A stretch of DNA of 64,000 bases from Isoetes taiwanensis (taxonomy: Eukaryota > Streptophyta > Lycopodiopsida > Isoetales > Isoetaceae), in the NCBI GenBank assembly GCA_021234155.1, contig JAJEKV010000033.1:5074635-5138634 (forward strand), in the 5' to 3' direction. A program made the position numbers and the translations under genes. The notes beneath the pieces are model-generated. The model saw nothing but the letters and a program-made list of their open reading frames with translations. It was not told the origin of the DNA and did not search any database. Shown here one piece after another: positions 21,501 to 32,585 of this stretch (the first letter of the stretch is position 1; each line of letters begins with the position of its first letter).

Positions 21501-24193
21501 TGTATCTATAGTATAAGCAGCTGTAAATACCACCTTCGTTATCTGAAAAATGATCTTGACAGAAGATCCCCTGTTCTCCATCTATTCACAATTCCTGCTA
21601 CAGCCAGAACCCTAAAGTTTAGAAAACCTAACATATTATTTTTCCAAGTCCATGTCATTACCATTTAAGACATTTATTTTCAAGTAAATATGCCAACCGG
21701 TCCAATTTTATAAAGGTCTTATGTGTCCACATATCTCAGGATTTATCCTTGGCATTATGCTAAGCTTCATGCCATACAAAATGTTTGCAAAATCCCATAG
21801 CCCTGTATGTAATTTTACTGACCATTGCCCAATCTTGTTGCACTCTTATAGAACCACATATACATGGCTAATACATGCACCATGCACTATTTTAGCTTTT
21901 GACAATTAGTTAAAACAATTCTCAATCTGTCAATTCATGTATGAAATGTTATCCTCAATATACAGTCATCTTAGTTAGCTTCACAGGATTTTACATAGGG
22001 TTGTGACCCTATCCATGCACATCATAATCTTAGCACCAAATATGGTCATATAATTAAAAAAAAAAAAAAAAAAAAAAAACATAATGCTCTAAAACAAGAT
22101 TAATACTTACGTTTCCAGGAACTCTTCCTTGGGCAATTAAAGTATCCCGATAGATCTTGTAAGGCCCTTTCTCCACTATTTTACGAAAAGTTGTTGCCGA
22201 AGGCTACAAGGTCAAAAAATAATTAGTTAAAGAAACCTTCAAAAAGTTACTTGTGTTCTTACATAGTCAGCATTGATGCCATCATATCCGCGTCGTCCCA
22301 CTCTTGGTGTCTCCTTTTTTGAATGAGACGCTTTTACTTGTTGGCCATTATTTTTACCATAGCCTTCTCGAAATCTATCCCAAACTTTAGGCTTAACATG
22401 TGCAGGGGCAGTATCAGTCTTACTTCTTGCCAACCAATTCCTACACAATTGCTTTGCATGATTAAACAATTCTGAAATAATGTAGCATTTACATAACACA
22501 AAGATACTTACTTCCAGTGGTTAAATTTGCGCCCTGCTTTGTACAAAAGTCTATGACCCATCACGCCTTTACCAAACTTGCTTTCCATATGATGCAATAA
22601 CCTTCTCTTGCTGGATGCTTTCACTTGCTTCCAATCTTTATCAATTTCTGTGCAAAAGTATTTGACAGCATTACCAAGGGCAGTATCCCATGCTTGACCT
22701 TTCTCGTCCAGATGCAGGTCACCTCCTTGCACTACAGTGACCTATGCATAGTGAAATGAGAAAAATAGAAAAACCAACATTTATTAGACAGATATCATAG
22801 TTAGAACTTAAACTCAATGAAACAAAAAATGCATACCCCAGTCGTCTTATTAGTGAGACTAGAAAATACAACATCATAATCTTCCGGCACTTCATCGTCC
22901 TCCTCCTCCTCATCAACATCATCATCTTCCTCATCCTCATTAATTTTAGGGCATTAATGGATTTCTCACTGCAAGCAAACAAGACAATGTGAGTATTTGC
23001 TTTTCCTGAAACAGAATAACAACTTTGCAAAATGTAATACAAGCCAAATCTGTGACAAGATTACGTTATATACAGCTCTTAATCTGATCAAATGTTACAT
23101 GCACCATGCAATGTCATCTTTGTTGCAGGTCTGACAGAATTGTAGGAGGACACAATAGAAGCCAACAAACAACAAATAAAAAATGACCATGCGGTCTATC
23201 ACAGAAGTTGAACAAATGCATGGTCACGATGTGATGGTAGACAAAAAAAAATTCTGGTTCACATGGGCAGAAGGGGAAAAAACAACATAAACTCTAGCTT
23301 TGGTTTTGCTTCTTATGTCTGTTTGCCTGCTGATTTTGTTGTTCTTTTGTTCTTGAAGAGTAGACAATCACTAGGTAATGGTGGTAAATCTTTAGGAAGG
23401 CAACATAGACATAGGGAGACCACAAGACCTTTTAGACTGTCTCAGGAGTGCTGCTTATAAATAGCATTTCCCAAATTTTAGCAGTGCATAAGAATCAACA
23501 AATACTATTTTCTTACCTGATTACGGATCAGCATATATATTTTCTTACCCGAGATAATCAAGGCATGAAGAATGGTGCGTTTGGTATTTGGTCATTAATC
23601 TGTGGCAAAGTGGAGGAATCTACATTTCACCTCAAATCAAGCTAGACTAGTAATATTGCTGTGCTTGAAGGCATTTCTATAACCATTCAGTTTTTTACAA
23701 GGTCTCAATAGATTTATAGAACATCCATTATGTAGAACCAGAACAACTACCTTAGCATGCACACATCATTCGAAGAATCAACAATGAATACAGGTTGATG
23801 GCTAATACCTTGACCTTCTCACAGTTTTGGAGGAGCTACAACCTTGCTTTTTACTTACTGATGGAGTAGCAAGATGCACAATTTGTTTGTCAAGTAAAGC
23901 TCTAACTAGAAGCAACTCCTTTTGCGTCATCCCTCCAATTAGTCCTGCCACACCTGTTGTATCATTTTGAGAGGCCTCACTTCTTCTGATGCTTTGCCCT
24001 CTCTTCTTCGAGTTCTCCTTTGAGACCACTAAAAACACATTATCAAGAATCCGAAGTTAGTAAAAAGAATCCGATTTTTACAGAGCAAAATCAGCAAGCA
24101 AGCAAGCAGAAGAAAGGTTACTTGTTGGCAGCAAGCGAGCAAGATAGGTGACGTCTCCCTTGGGCGCCAGAATCGTAGAAGAAGCTGGCGGGC
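18585..24193 (-). CDS. En/Spm (Ptta)-type transposon protein, multi-exon
   Basis: Minus-strand exons that read together (approximate): 24193-24122 (APKGDVTYLARLLPT), 24023-23810 (KRGQSIRRSEASQNDTTGV, then QKELLLVRALLDKQ), 22970-22857 (acidic DEEDDDVDEEEEDDEV), 22742-22508 (KRRLLHHMESKFGKGVMGHR, GRKFNHWK), 22450-22262 (NWLARSKTDTAPAHVKPKVW, RVGRRGYDGINADYV), 22205-22110 (TTFRKIVEKGPYKIYRDTL, AQGRVPGN), 19229-19157 and 19096-18585 (Gly/Asp-rich, then a basic KKGKKGSRKVISRN tail). The central part has the layout of the plant transposase family of En/Spm elements: a tryptophan-spaced helical domain, then a KPKVWDRF block and a Gly-rich GRRGYDG motif. These proteins bind subterminal repeats; the GTCAG array lies just past the 3' end of this gene. 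Exon borders need transcript support. Confidence 0.45.
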
Positions 24194-24484
24194 GGGAAGA
24201 AAGAGAAATAGAAGGTAAAAAAAAAACGTCAGAGAATGGAATAAAGAATAAAAAATTGGAAAATAGCAATTAATAATAATAATATAAGAAAAAAATAAAA
24301 TAGGACGGGAACTACTGTCATACAAATATGGCCTGACGATTTAAACGTCAGGCTTTGGGTCAACACTAAAACAACGACCTGACATAAAAAAAATAGGTTT
24401 TTCTTTTTTCCCTTAGTCTAAGAAAGTTCTAACGACACTTTACCACATAAACGATTGAGGAAGGTTATTGTAATATCGGCCAAG
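24060..24484. promoter_or_regulatory. Divergent promoter region with CGTCAGG motif pair
   Basis: Lies between the minus-strand En/Spm-type gene and the plus-strand zinc-finger gene. At 24332-24352 CCTGACG and CGTCAGG form a perfect 7-bp inverted pair around ATTTAAA, and another CCTGAC is at 24379. These match the motif of the array at 17.85 kb, so the element's own protein could bind here. A CACTA string at 24364 is noted but may be chance. Confidence 0.4.
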
Positions 24485-25257
24485 ATGAGCTCTGATTCTT
24501 CGGGGACCCAATCTTCAATGCCATCGAGTGATGGGTTTCCAGCAGTAAGGTTTGAGCAATCTTTCCTCTTTTTCTTCTTGTTTTTCTATTTAGGATTCAT
24601 TTGGAGTCATGTGTAAACTATTATTGCTTATAGAAATGAAGCTTCTTCATCATCCCGATCAAGCAAAACTAAGGTAGCTAAAAATTGGATACCTGATGAT
24701 CCATTGGAGCAACTTGGCAAGCAGTACGACAATTGCTGGTGTAAACAATGCAAAGGCACTAGTAGAAGAATGTATAACACGAGACGAGATCACAAAATGA
24801 AGTATGGTTTGATGCCAAATGCCCCACCTCCATCGGAACTTGAGTTGAAAGCACAACAAGAAGCAAATGAGGTATGTGCATTAAGCATTCTATTATTTGC
24901 TTCTTACAATATTCTAATTTTTGTATATATGACTTGTCATAGTATATGGACATGCTTCACAAAAATCTTGAACTTGCCAAGGCAATAGATTTACCCACAT
25001 CTTCATCTTCATCTGGAGGCAGATTACGTAGATATTATAGTTCTAGTTCTAGTTCTAGTTCTAGTTCTAGCTCTAGTTCTGGAGGGGGAACTCAAGACGT
25101 TGAAAGAGGCCGTACAAGGGGATGTACAACGGCTAAAAAACTTAAGGCCCATTTTAAGAAATGCTCAGATAGTCTTGTTCATGCATGTGAAACCGAAAAT
25201 GACATGGTTGATCAACTCCCTCGTCACCTCAGAGCCTCTATTGCTCCATTTGTTTGA
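24485..25257 (+). CDS. C2-type zinc-finger, poly-Ser protein (transposon-associated)
   Basis: Probable exons are 24485-24544 (MSSDSSGTQSSMPSSDGFPA), about 24634-24871 and 24943-25257. Exon 2 holds a putative zinc ligand set, CWCKQCKGTSRRMYNTRRDH, similar in layout to the transposase-associated domain at the start of CACTA TNP2 proteins. Exon 3 adds a (AGTTCT)n-encoded poly-Ser run (25042-25080) and a helical end (KKLKAHFKKCSDSLVHACET, then LPRHLRASIAPFV). The exon 2/3 junction is in phase. The exon 1/2 junction as I place it is not, so exon 1 is doubtful. The stop lies directly against the SET ORF, which suggests that the two were once one protein. Confidence 0.45.
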
Positions 25258-25868
25258 TTAACTCTAGGTTGTTGGGAAGGGGAACTACCCCCAATGTTAG
25301 AAGAGTTTATGTATTGGGGCATAAGTATATGATAGCACCTTCTCTAAAAATAAAGCAAGCTGGGAGGGGGTTGTATATAATGGAGCATGTGAATGTCCTG
25401 CCTGGACACTCAACTGTCTTGATGGTGTACAGCGGTCCTAAATATCCTTGGGGACTATGGCATAAACTTGCGTCTTTTATGCCTAGTATGTCTACTTATG
25501 CTATGACATTGAATGCGGCATCTTGGAGCGAGCAGAGAGATCGTGGAGAACATGCCTCACGCGGTGCACTTATATATATTGATGGGCGACCAAGCGTTCA
25601 TGGCAATATAGCAGCACTTATAAATAGCTCACGGGGCCATCCTGAATTAACGAATGCAGAATTTGAGGAGACTACAGAGCATGATCCACGTTATATGAAT
25701 GGATATGATGGACCATATGTGAGGGTTTGTGCCATATGCAACCTCCTCCCAGGAGAGGAATTGTTTGTAGACTATCCGTTCAAAAGGCCTACTCCTAGGC
25801 GAGTGGAACGCCAAGAACATGGTGAATCTATTATTGTGCCGTATGGCAGGAAACGTCGCAATGTTTAA
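25254..25868 (+). CDS. SET-domain protein
   Basis: About 200 residues forming one SET (lysine methyltransferase) domain. The order is GRGLYIMEHVNVLPGHST (the N-terminal GRG motif), then LMVYSGPKYP, HGNIAALINSSRG (in the place of the canonical RFINHSC pseudoknot segment), a substrate-pocket part YVRVCAICNLLPGEE, and the closing LFVDYPF (canonical GEEL-x-x-DY). The catalytic Tyr is kept; the usual NHSCxPN is altered to NSSRG. No upstream ATG lies in frame: the ORF opens at the stop of the preceding zinc-finger ORF, overlapping by a few bases, so a frameshift or missed intron may have split one zinc finger-SET protein. The C-terminus is basic (PYGRKRRN). Its presence next to transposon genes suggests capture. 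Confidence 0.6.
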   Translation: MINSRLLGRGTTPNVRRVYVLGHKYMIAPSLKIKQAGRGLYIMEHVNVLPGHSTVLMVYSGPKYPWGLWHKLASFMPSMSTYAMTLNAASWSEQRDRGEHASRGALIYIDGRPSVHGNIAALINSSRGHPELTNAEFEETTEHDPRYMNGYDGPYVRVCAICNLLPGEELFVDYPFKRPTPRRVERQEHGESIIVPYGRKRRNV

Positions 25869-25911
25869 CATATTTTGATAGGACATTGAAGAAGATAAAT
25901 TTATTATATGT

Positions 25912-26960
25912 TTAACATTTAACTTTGTTGGTTAATGTTGATTTTCTTATTTGCAATGCGGAGTTAGGCTGAGGAGGTGGGCGGTAGCGCATCAAAGTAG
26001 CACTGGGGCTAGCAGAGAGGGCGGCTCGAGCTGCTGCCTCTGGTGGTAAACAAGTGGCTAAAGGTGCCGCCACAAGGAGACGCATATTAGCACAACCCGC
26101 CACGTCCCCCAATGCTACGATAGCCAAATCTCGTCGGACCAAGGTAATGGTGGTGGCGTGATAGTGAATCTTCTTATGGCCCGCCAAGGTGGATATCGCA
26201 TGAAGTGCCCACCAAGATGCTTCAGAAGAAGGCCCCAAGTTCTTGGAGAAGAACATGACCTCTCCTTGCCGGAAAGCTAAAAGGAAGAATCGGGTCACAT
26301 GGTTGCCCATTGCCCTAATTTGGGGATCCCTGGAGGTCTCTGCTTCCTTTTCTAAGTTACCGGGGATCTTCTCCTGCTCTGCTTCTTCCTTGTCATTCCT
26401 AAGACTTACCTTGGTGTCCCAAAGGTCTTCCTCCTCTTCATCCACCCCTCCCATAGTGATCTGCAATGGCTGATCTGCAGGAGGAGACCTCATGTGAGCC
26501 GCAAACTGCTCCTCTGGAGGCTGGGGTGTCTCCGTCAATAAGAACTGCCGAAGGGACAAAAGGGTCTCAACAGGCTCTAGCTCTTCTGGTCGATAGGCCA
26601 ACAAGTTCTCGACCTGTGGGGGATGCACAACCGGTGTGATAAAGTCGAGGAAGTCGTCCTGGCAGTACTCGGCAGGATCATAGAGGACTTCTATCTTTTT
26701 GCGGCCCCGCATATCAGCAATAACGCGGTAGGCCCACATAATGTCCTCTAGGATCAGGTACTCCTGGTTGTTCAAGAGTACTGTAGGAAGAAGGTTTAGC
26801 CCTTCGAGCTTGAGGGCTTTCTCTCGACTTGCCGGGGCTTCGGTGGCGAGTTCCCTCCACCTTACAAAATCCTGCTCGTCGACGACCTCATCGTCTTCCG
26901 TACCCCCTAGGGTATTTGGGAGGTGCCCGATCCATTGGAACCCTTTTCGCCTCCATCCGA
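25912..26960 (-). CDS. Gag-like ORF of LTR retrotransposon, unrecognised
   Basis: An open frame of about 340 residues. From 26775 it reads MNNQEYLILEDIMW; the frame continues upstream as EDDEVVDEQDFVRWRELATE. It is rich in Glu, Pro and Ala. A KNLGPSSEASWWALHAIST segment could belong to a folded capsid-like domain, but I do not recognise it. There is no zinc knuckle. Position, 220 bp downstream of the primer-binding site, is the main reason to call it gag-like. Confidence 0.4.
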
Positions 26961-27158
26961 GCTACCTACAAAAAGTTATGGCCCTTCCAAACTTGGGTCC
27001 TCCAGTCGCCCTAAATTTCTTAAGAACTTACAATCTATTACATTAACCTAGCACAAAACCAAACATCAAAGAGCTAAACAATCACACTAGCTTAAACTCC
27101 CTCCTAACTACCGAACTAACGAGTTAGGGTTTGGTCGATCTTATGATTTCGAAAAACC

Positions 27159-27178
27159 AAATCACGGCTCGATACCAC
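27159..27178 (-). other. Primer-binding site, initiator Met tRNA-like
   Basis: Minus-strand TGGTATCGAGCC, three bases inside the LTR end, resembles the usual plant TGGTATCAGAGC complement of the initiator methionine tRNA 3' end. Confidence 0.6.
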
Positions 27179-27181
27179 CAA

Positions 27182-28773
27182 TGGCGCCCCCGAACATATC
27201 GACACTTTGGACGTATACATACGGGGACTTTCCCCTCCCATGGCGACCAACTCGCCACAAGCAGGGCCCTCCGTCTAACTCGGGCCATCTATAGAGAGAT
27301 GCTCGAGTGAAGGACACAGAGGGGTCATTCGGCCCACGCCTTCAATGGGGATCCTATGTCGCGGAAGCGTGAATACAAGGTTAGCACGCAGCATAATCAT
27401 ATCATAAAATACCACCACGAGGGGTGGCACATACATCCAAGTGACAACAACAAAGAATATGCATTTAATACTAGGGAAAACACCCCAAACCCATGGTTCT
27501 ACCCGGCTCGGACTCGGTGAGGACCGGTACGGCTAGGTCTCTAGAGATCAGCAGACCGAATCTTGACATGGCATTGACTGGCATAGAACATCGGCTAGGG
27601 TTGTCCACTCCATCCGCCCCTCCTGCGCACACTTTGCAGATGAGTCGAATCATGCTATGACATCACTATAGCCTTCCGGAGACGCAGACTCAAGGTATCA
27701 CCCTTCGAGCCTACTCCGGGGTTCATGGCGCCCCCCGGATGAGGCAGGTCGTGGAAGTGTCCCCTTCGGGGATCACGGTGGTTCCATGGGTGAGCTAGAG
27801 AATACGTGCATCAGCGACCCCGCATCCATACCCGACTTACTCACCCTAAATCTACTCAACGTCACGAGGTTGCCCCATCACGGGTCACACCTCGCACCCG
27901 GGAGTGTGTCGGACCCATACCCGCCCCTCTCGTGGATCGGCTATCAGGCCTAGCCCACTGTAGGAGTCCCAGAAGCCTTGTATGTTCGTGCAAGACCCCA
28001 CCTCCACTTCACCACTGCGTCCCTTCTCTGGTGCTAAGCAATCCCATAGCATCCATGACTCGGTGGTCTCTTGTGCACAGGCCGCAATAATTGGGAATTA
28101 AAGGAGCTACTAGGAGCATACTAAAGCATATGGCACGGAGGTCTCTACCCCCCTCTAATCCATGCTTTATGAAAGTTTAACAGAGCTACTTTCATAAACA
28201 CATCCATCCATCCGTAATAACATAATCCATAATCGAAATGTAAATCCTAAATATCAAAGAAGGGTTAATCCTAAGTAAGAACAACCAGAGAAGACTCAAA
28301 GAACTTAACTGAAGCTCTATCCTTAAAGATATCAACTAGATTATCTACTAACCCGAGTTCCAACTTGATCCATTGTCATGAGGCGCCTCCATCTCTCATA
28401 ATCTGGATGTTCAGCAACCACTGGGGGTTTCAGCAACAGTTCCAGGTACTTGGGCGCTCATCTGCTCCTTCTCCTGGGTCGATTTGGGGTCAACTGGTAT
28501 AGTGATCCACCTTGATGGCTCAAATTAGCATTCCCCATGCTAGCCAATCGAGTTTGACCAGGTGGCGCCTTCCCAAATCATTAATTAACTTAATTAACCC
28601 ACTTAGATATTAATTCCTTAATTATAGGTTATTATCCTTAATAATTAAATTAGCTAATTTAATTCCCTTTTAGATCAACCCCCTAGGTTACAATACCCCA
28701 TGGTGGCGTACCTTTACCGGGTGACGTGTCAGTATATTTATACGTATACCGTATAAATACTTGGAACGTCACA
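27182..28773 (-). repeat. 5' LTR, about 1.59 kb
   Basis: In element sense it starts TGTGACGTTCC and ends GGGGGCGCCA, giving the TG...CA boundaries expected of an LTR. An AT-rich TATAAATA-like stretch lies near its start. No second LTR was found in the window. Confidence 0.6.
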
Positions 28774-29235
28774 TCAGCGCACAGGAAAATGCACAAGCAA
28801 AAAATATACCCCACCAAGGGAGTTGGAACTGGTAATTCCACACTGTAACCACTGAAAGGGCCACACTAATGCTCGCTACTAGTAGCAACAGGAACCACCA
28901 GACTGGAACACTAGAATACTTCCTCATGAGACGAGTATGGATATCATCTCTTGCAATATTGTCACGACCACATCGTTGCCATAGATCCCTGTAAAAATAG
29001 AATCCTTACAAAATGAGCATGTCAAAATACTAAAGATGCTGAAAGTTGCTAACCTTCCATTAAATAAAATGACATGCGTAACGGTTGATGCAAATCGAGC
29101 AAATCCAACTTTGAAAGAGCAAAAAATGTACTCATATACAGCTTTCCATAGCTTTGATATGCTTTCCTGTCTAACTGAAAATCTGGGGTCATGACACGGG
29201 TAACATCATATCTCTTACCCTTAGATGTAAATAGC

Positions 29236-29278
29236 TTGTTAGAGAATAGAATAGAATAGAATAGTTTTTGTTAGAGAA
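29236..29278 (-). mobile_element. 21-bp LINE-tail insertion with 11-bp target duplication
   Basis: TTGTTAGAGAA occurs at 29236-29246 and again at 29268-29278, around TAGAATAGAATAGAATAGTTT. The intact OPT copy has a single TTCTCTAACAA at this place. The insert equals just the (TATTC)n tail of LINEs seen elsewhere in the window. Confidence 0.8.
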
Positions 29279-31330
29279 GATGGGGAAAGTTCGAGCATGG
29301 TATAAATTGCTCCAATAAGCCGCAGGAATTACAACATAAGTGAACAGCAAGAACCCTACTCCGATATTCACAATAGTAAACCATGGGGCAACAAGTGGAC
29401 TGCCGAAATACGCAGATATACCTGCCCAATCAAATGAAAAGGCTCCAAATCCAAGGCCACTTTTGTCTGACCCAAATTGCTGCATGACTACAGAATGTGG
29501 CCATACCCAGCACACCCAAGAGAAGAACGACATCAATGTAAAAAGGTACCCAGGTAAGGCATAACAAATGAAGCTCACAGCCATAAATAACAAGAAGAAA
29601 TTTATGCGCTTCATTCCTTTGCTGACTGTTTCATTTTCATGAAGAGCCCTGCACATGCAACACGGTTCTCAGATTGGAAAAAAATAGAATAATTGATATA
29701 TAATGCACAGATAAAGAAAAACCTTGAAAATACACAAAAGGGCTCAAGTTTATGAAGAGCAACTGAAAGATACTATATATATTAATTAAAAAACAAGGTA
29801 TTGCCATTAGTAGTACTTTTTAATCCTTCGAGTATCTATTTGCTTTACGCAGGTTAAATTGATTGAAACATTCTTACTTTCTTGAAGCTTCTTATTCTTA
29901 AGTTGGTGTGTCTGCCTCACTTTAATTCCTTTATGGCATAAAAGTAAAAAACTTTATGCAACTTTATGCTGCAATGTTACCTAGCTTTCAAAGTGGGATA
30001 TCTGCATGACCCAATACTGAAGATACCCTAAGTGTATAGATGTATAAGTCTTTTTGTAAATGAACATACCAACGGTTAAGTGGTATCTACTTTACCTGAA
30101 GAGAGATACTTGAACTAAGTTGGCAGGCCACCACATATGAGCCGGATCTACTAAAAATCTTCTCAGAGGTCCTGCCCATCCATATCCCATGATCTGGTAG
30201 TAGTCAACGTGAGTAAAAGAATCTTCATTTAACAAAAGCTGACCTTAGTGACATTTGATCCTTATAGCCTAAGCAAAAGAAACCTGACAGTTTTACTAAA
30301 GGGTAAAAGCATGTTAGGGTGTCCCTTAAAAAGTATTATTTAGTGACTAAAAAGGTACCTAAAAAGGTAGCCAGGACTGGGTACTGGGTACCTGTATAAT
30401 ATCTCAATATAAGGTATGTTTTAGAACTTTTTATATATATATTGATCTCCGATAGCATTATCTTTATCTTAACTTTGAATATTACCATGTCCTTGACTTT
30501 TATTTTGGATTTTGTATTAGTTTTAATGAAAAGAAAAATGAGAAAGTACCCAGTTCAGAAGTACCTAGTGTATGTACTTTTGCAGGTTCCAAAAGTGGTA
30601 CACCCTAACATGCTTTTACCCTAAAATTAGAAGAGAAAAGACTATCTGGCCTTGCTGGGTTCCTGCACCTTATACTCAACTTTATTGCAAAAACATGAAC
30701 TCATACTGATACTTGATGAACAGAATTACAAGGTCTGAAGGCTAAGACTTACTCTAGTAGAGATGGCCACAAACAAAGATGCAAGAAAGCTAATCCGGCG
30801 TTTGTAAAATGCTTTTATTATAGTAATTGACGCAATAGCATGAGCATCCCCACCGGAAGAATCACCACCATGCGCAAAAACTGTAATTAAAACATGCTCT
30901 TTCATGCTAAAAGGACCAGGATTTAGACTGAAGCTCCATCCTAATCCTGGTACACGCAGGGGACTCGTGGGTAGCGTTGAAGCCATCAAGCGACCCAAAG
31001 GAAGAGCAACAATTTGAACTGCAATTCCAGATATGGCGAGGGGTTGTGTTCTCATGCTAAAGAACGTATTCAAGAACATCAAAACCACACATGAAATGCT
31101 GCCTATAACCCAGACACGAAAAGTAAAAGCTGGAATTGATGGATCATCCGTGGTTGACACAGTTAATGCCACCTGCTCTATCGGGGACTCTCTATTTGAT
31201 GAACGTCAATATCCTTAACCACACGTATTATATCCCCTTCGAAATGCTGTTTTTCTGCCCCATTGCTGCAATTTTCTTCCGAATCAAAGGTTTCTTTTAG
31301 GGGCCCTTGTTGGAAGAAACAAAAGAAGAT

Positions 31331-32585
31331 TATTAAAACGCTTCCCGTTTGCTATGAACAGGGACAATTCCATTTGGTTGCTAGCTGCCGCAAGTTGGAA
31401 GGCACGCTATGCAATGCATAACAATAGCCACAAGGCAAAACTGTATGATTGGGCCCACCAGTCGCACCTATTTAAGGTACTAGTGGAACCTGTGCTTTTG
31501 TATGGGGTCAAGGTCTGGGGCCCGGTGGTTTCCCTCGCCACTTGGAATGACTTGGAGCAGGTGCAAAAAGCTTTCTTGGCACGAGCCCTGGGGGTAAAGT
31601 CCACAGTTCCATACCAGATACTATTGTAGGAGACAGGTTTCTTGCCTCTTCAAAGGGGGGCTTTTGACAAACACATCGTCTACTTCCAGAAGGTGGTCAG
31701 TATAGAGGATACTTACCTCCGTAACCTCGCTTACACTGTGGCAATGGGGCCTCAGCGCCTAAAGGCCTGCTAGCAGAAAACGAGAGCTCAGTGGCTAGTC
31801 AGATGGAATGTGCAGGAGCACAGGTGCATCCGAGTGCAAATGGAGGCAGATCGCCACAGCCTCAGACAATACCTTGATACATGCTTTCTATTGGATGCCA
31901 GCACCCTTGAACATGTCAAAATGACACATTACTAATGCCATACAAATCCTATGCTGGAGCGAGCCTGCAATGCTACCTGCACGCTCATCTACCCATGAAA
32001 AAGTGCAGATCCATTGCCTCTATCGGATAGGTGCATACCATCTCTGGATTGAGATGGGGAGATGGATTGGAGAGCCGTGCTAGGAGAGGCTTTACCAATG
32101 CTGTCAAGTTGGAGCTGTGGAAGACGAATGCCATACCCTTCAGAGCTGTCCGGCATATGATGACATTCGGACACGCTATGCGAGCTGGTCCATCCTCTCC
32201 AGCCCCTGTATGAGATTGAGCATGGCCTCAATACGGATGCTGGGATTATACCTTCAAGAGATCATGGATTCCCGGGATCAGCTCAGTCCTTGGGCACTTG
32301 CCTGATATGTGTGCATATTTCTTTCCCCTCATGATAGATGTCAGTATAGTTTGACAGATTATTCCTGCCACGGTTTTTCCCTCGAAAACCCTTCTGGACG
32401 GGGGTTTTTTAATCCGGACAGTAATATGCTTGCTGCGCCTCCTTTTCAAGTCCCATAGGTCGGTTGGTCTCCATGCATGATAAACGCTTTATTCTATTCT
32501 ATTCTGTTCTGTTCTGTTCTGTTCTGTTCTGTTCTATTCTATTCTATTCTATTCTATTTAACACACTCATAAATATAGACATCAT
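31331..32585 (+). mobile_element. 5'-truncated LINE (LINE-D) with 19-bp target duplication
   Basis: Flanked by an exact direct repeat, GGAAGAAACAAAAGAAGAT, at 31312-31330 and 32586-32604. The interior has LINE ORF2 C-terminal coding sequence (VEPVLLYGVKVWGPVV, KAFLARALGVKS) with an in-frame stop after PYQILL, and a zinc-type end (GAVEDECHTLQSCPAYDD). A 3' UTR with GTCCCATAGGTCGGTTGG and CATGATAAACG follows, and then the tail (ATTCT)n/(GTTCT)n at 32486-32560. The last 25 bp before the repeat are not tail-like. Confidence 0.85.

Larger units (their letters stand above)
17838..25868. mobile_element. Candidate En/Spm-type transposon with SET-domain gene
   Basis: A provisional unit. Its left end is a GTCAG/CTGAC array (17843-18262) like the subterminal transposase-binding arrays of En/Spm elements. 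It contains an En/Spm-type gene on the minus strand and, divergently, a zinc-finger gene and a SET-domain gene on the plus strand. The same CGTCAGG motif recurs between the divergent genes (24332-24352). No right terminus is seen, and an LTR retrotransposon begins just past 25.9 kb, so the right end may be lost. No clear CACTA termini or target duplication were found; the boundaries are inferred. Confidence 0.4.
25900..28773 (-). mobile_element. LTR retrotransposon, 3'-truncated
   Basis: Minus-strand element with one long terminal repeat (27182-28773), a primer-binding site and a gag-like ORF. No protease, integrase or second LTR is visible; similarity ends close to the SET gene. Its LTR end coincides exactly with the point where the inverted OPT copy loses homology to the intact copy. 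Confidence 0.65.

Noticed and set aside
20626-21909. Short ORFs inside the En/Spm-type candidate
   Set aside because: AT-rich intron-like sequence. The read VRSRKKANSKDEMGNKAATK near 21.2 kb (minus) could be an exon, but I found no partner or family.
24364-24368. CACTA terminus of an En/Spm element
   Set aside because: The five bases alone are not significant. No inverted partner or 3-bp duplication was found, and the site lies between two divergent genes rather than at an end.
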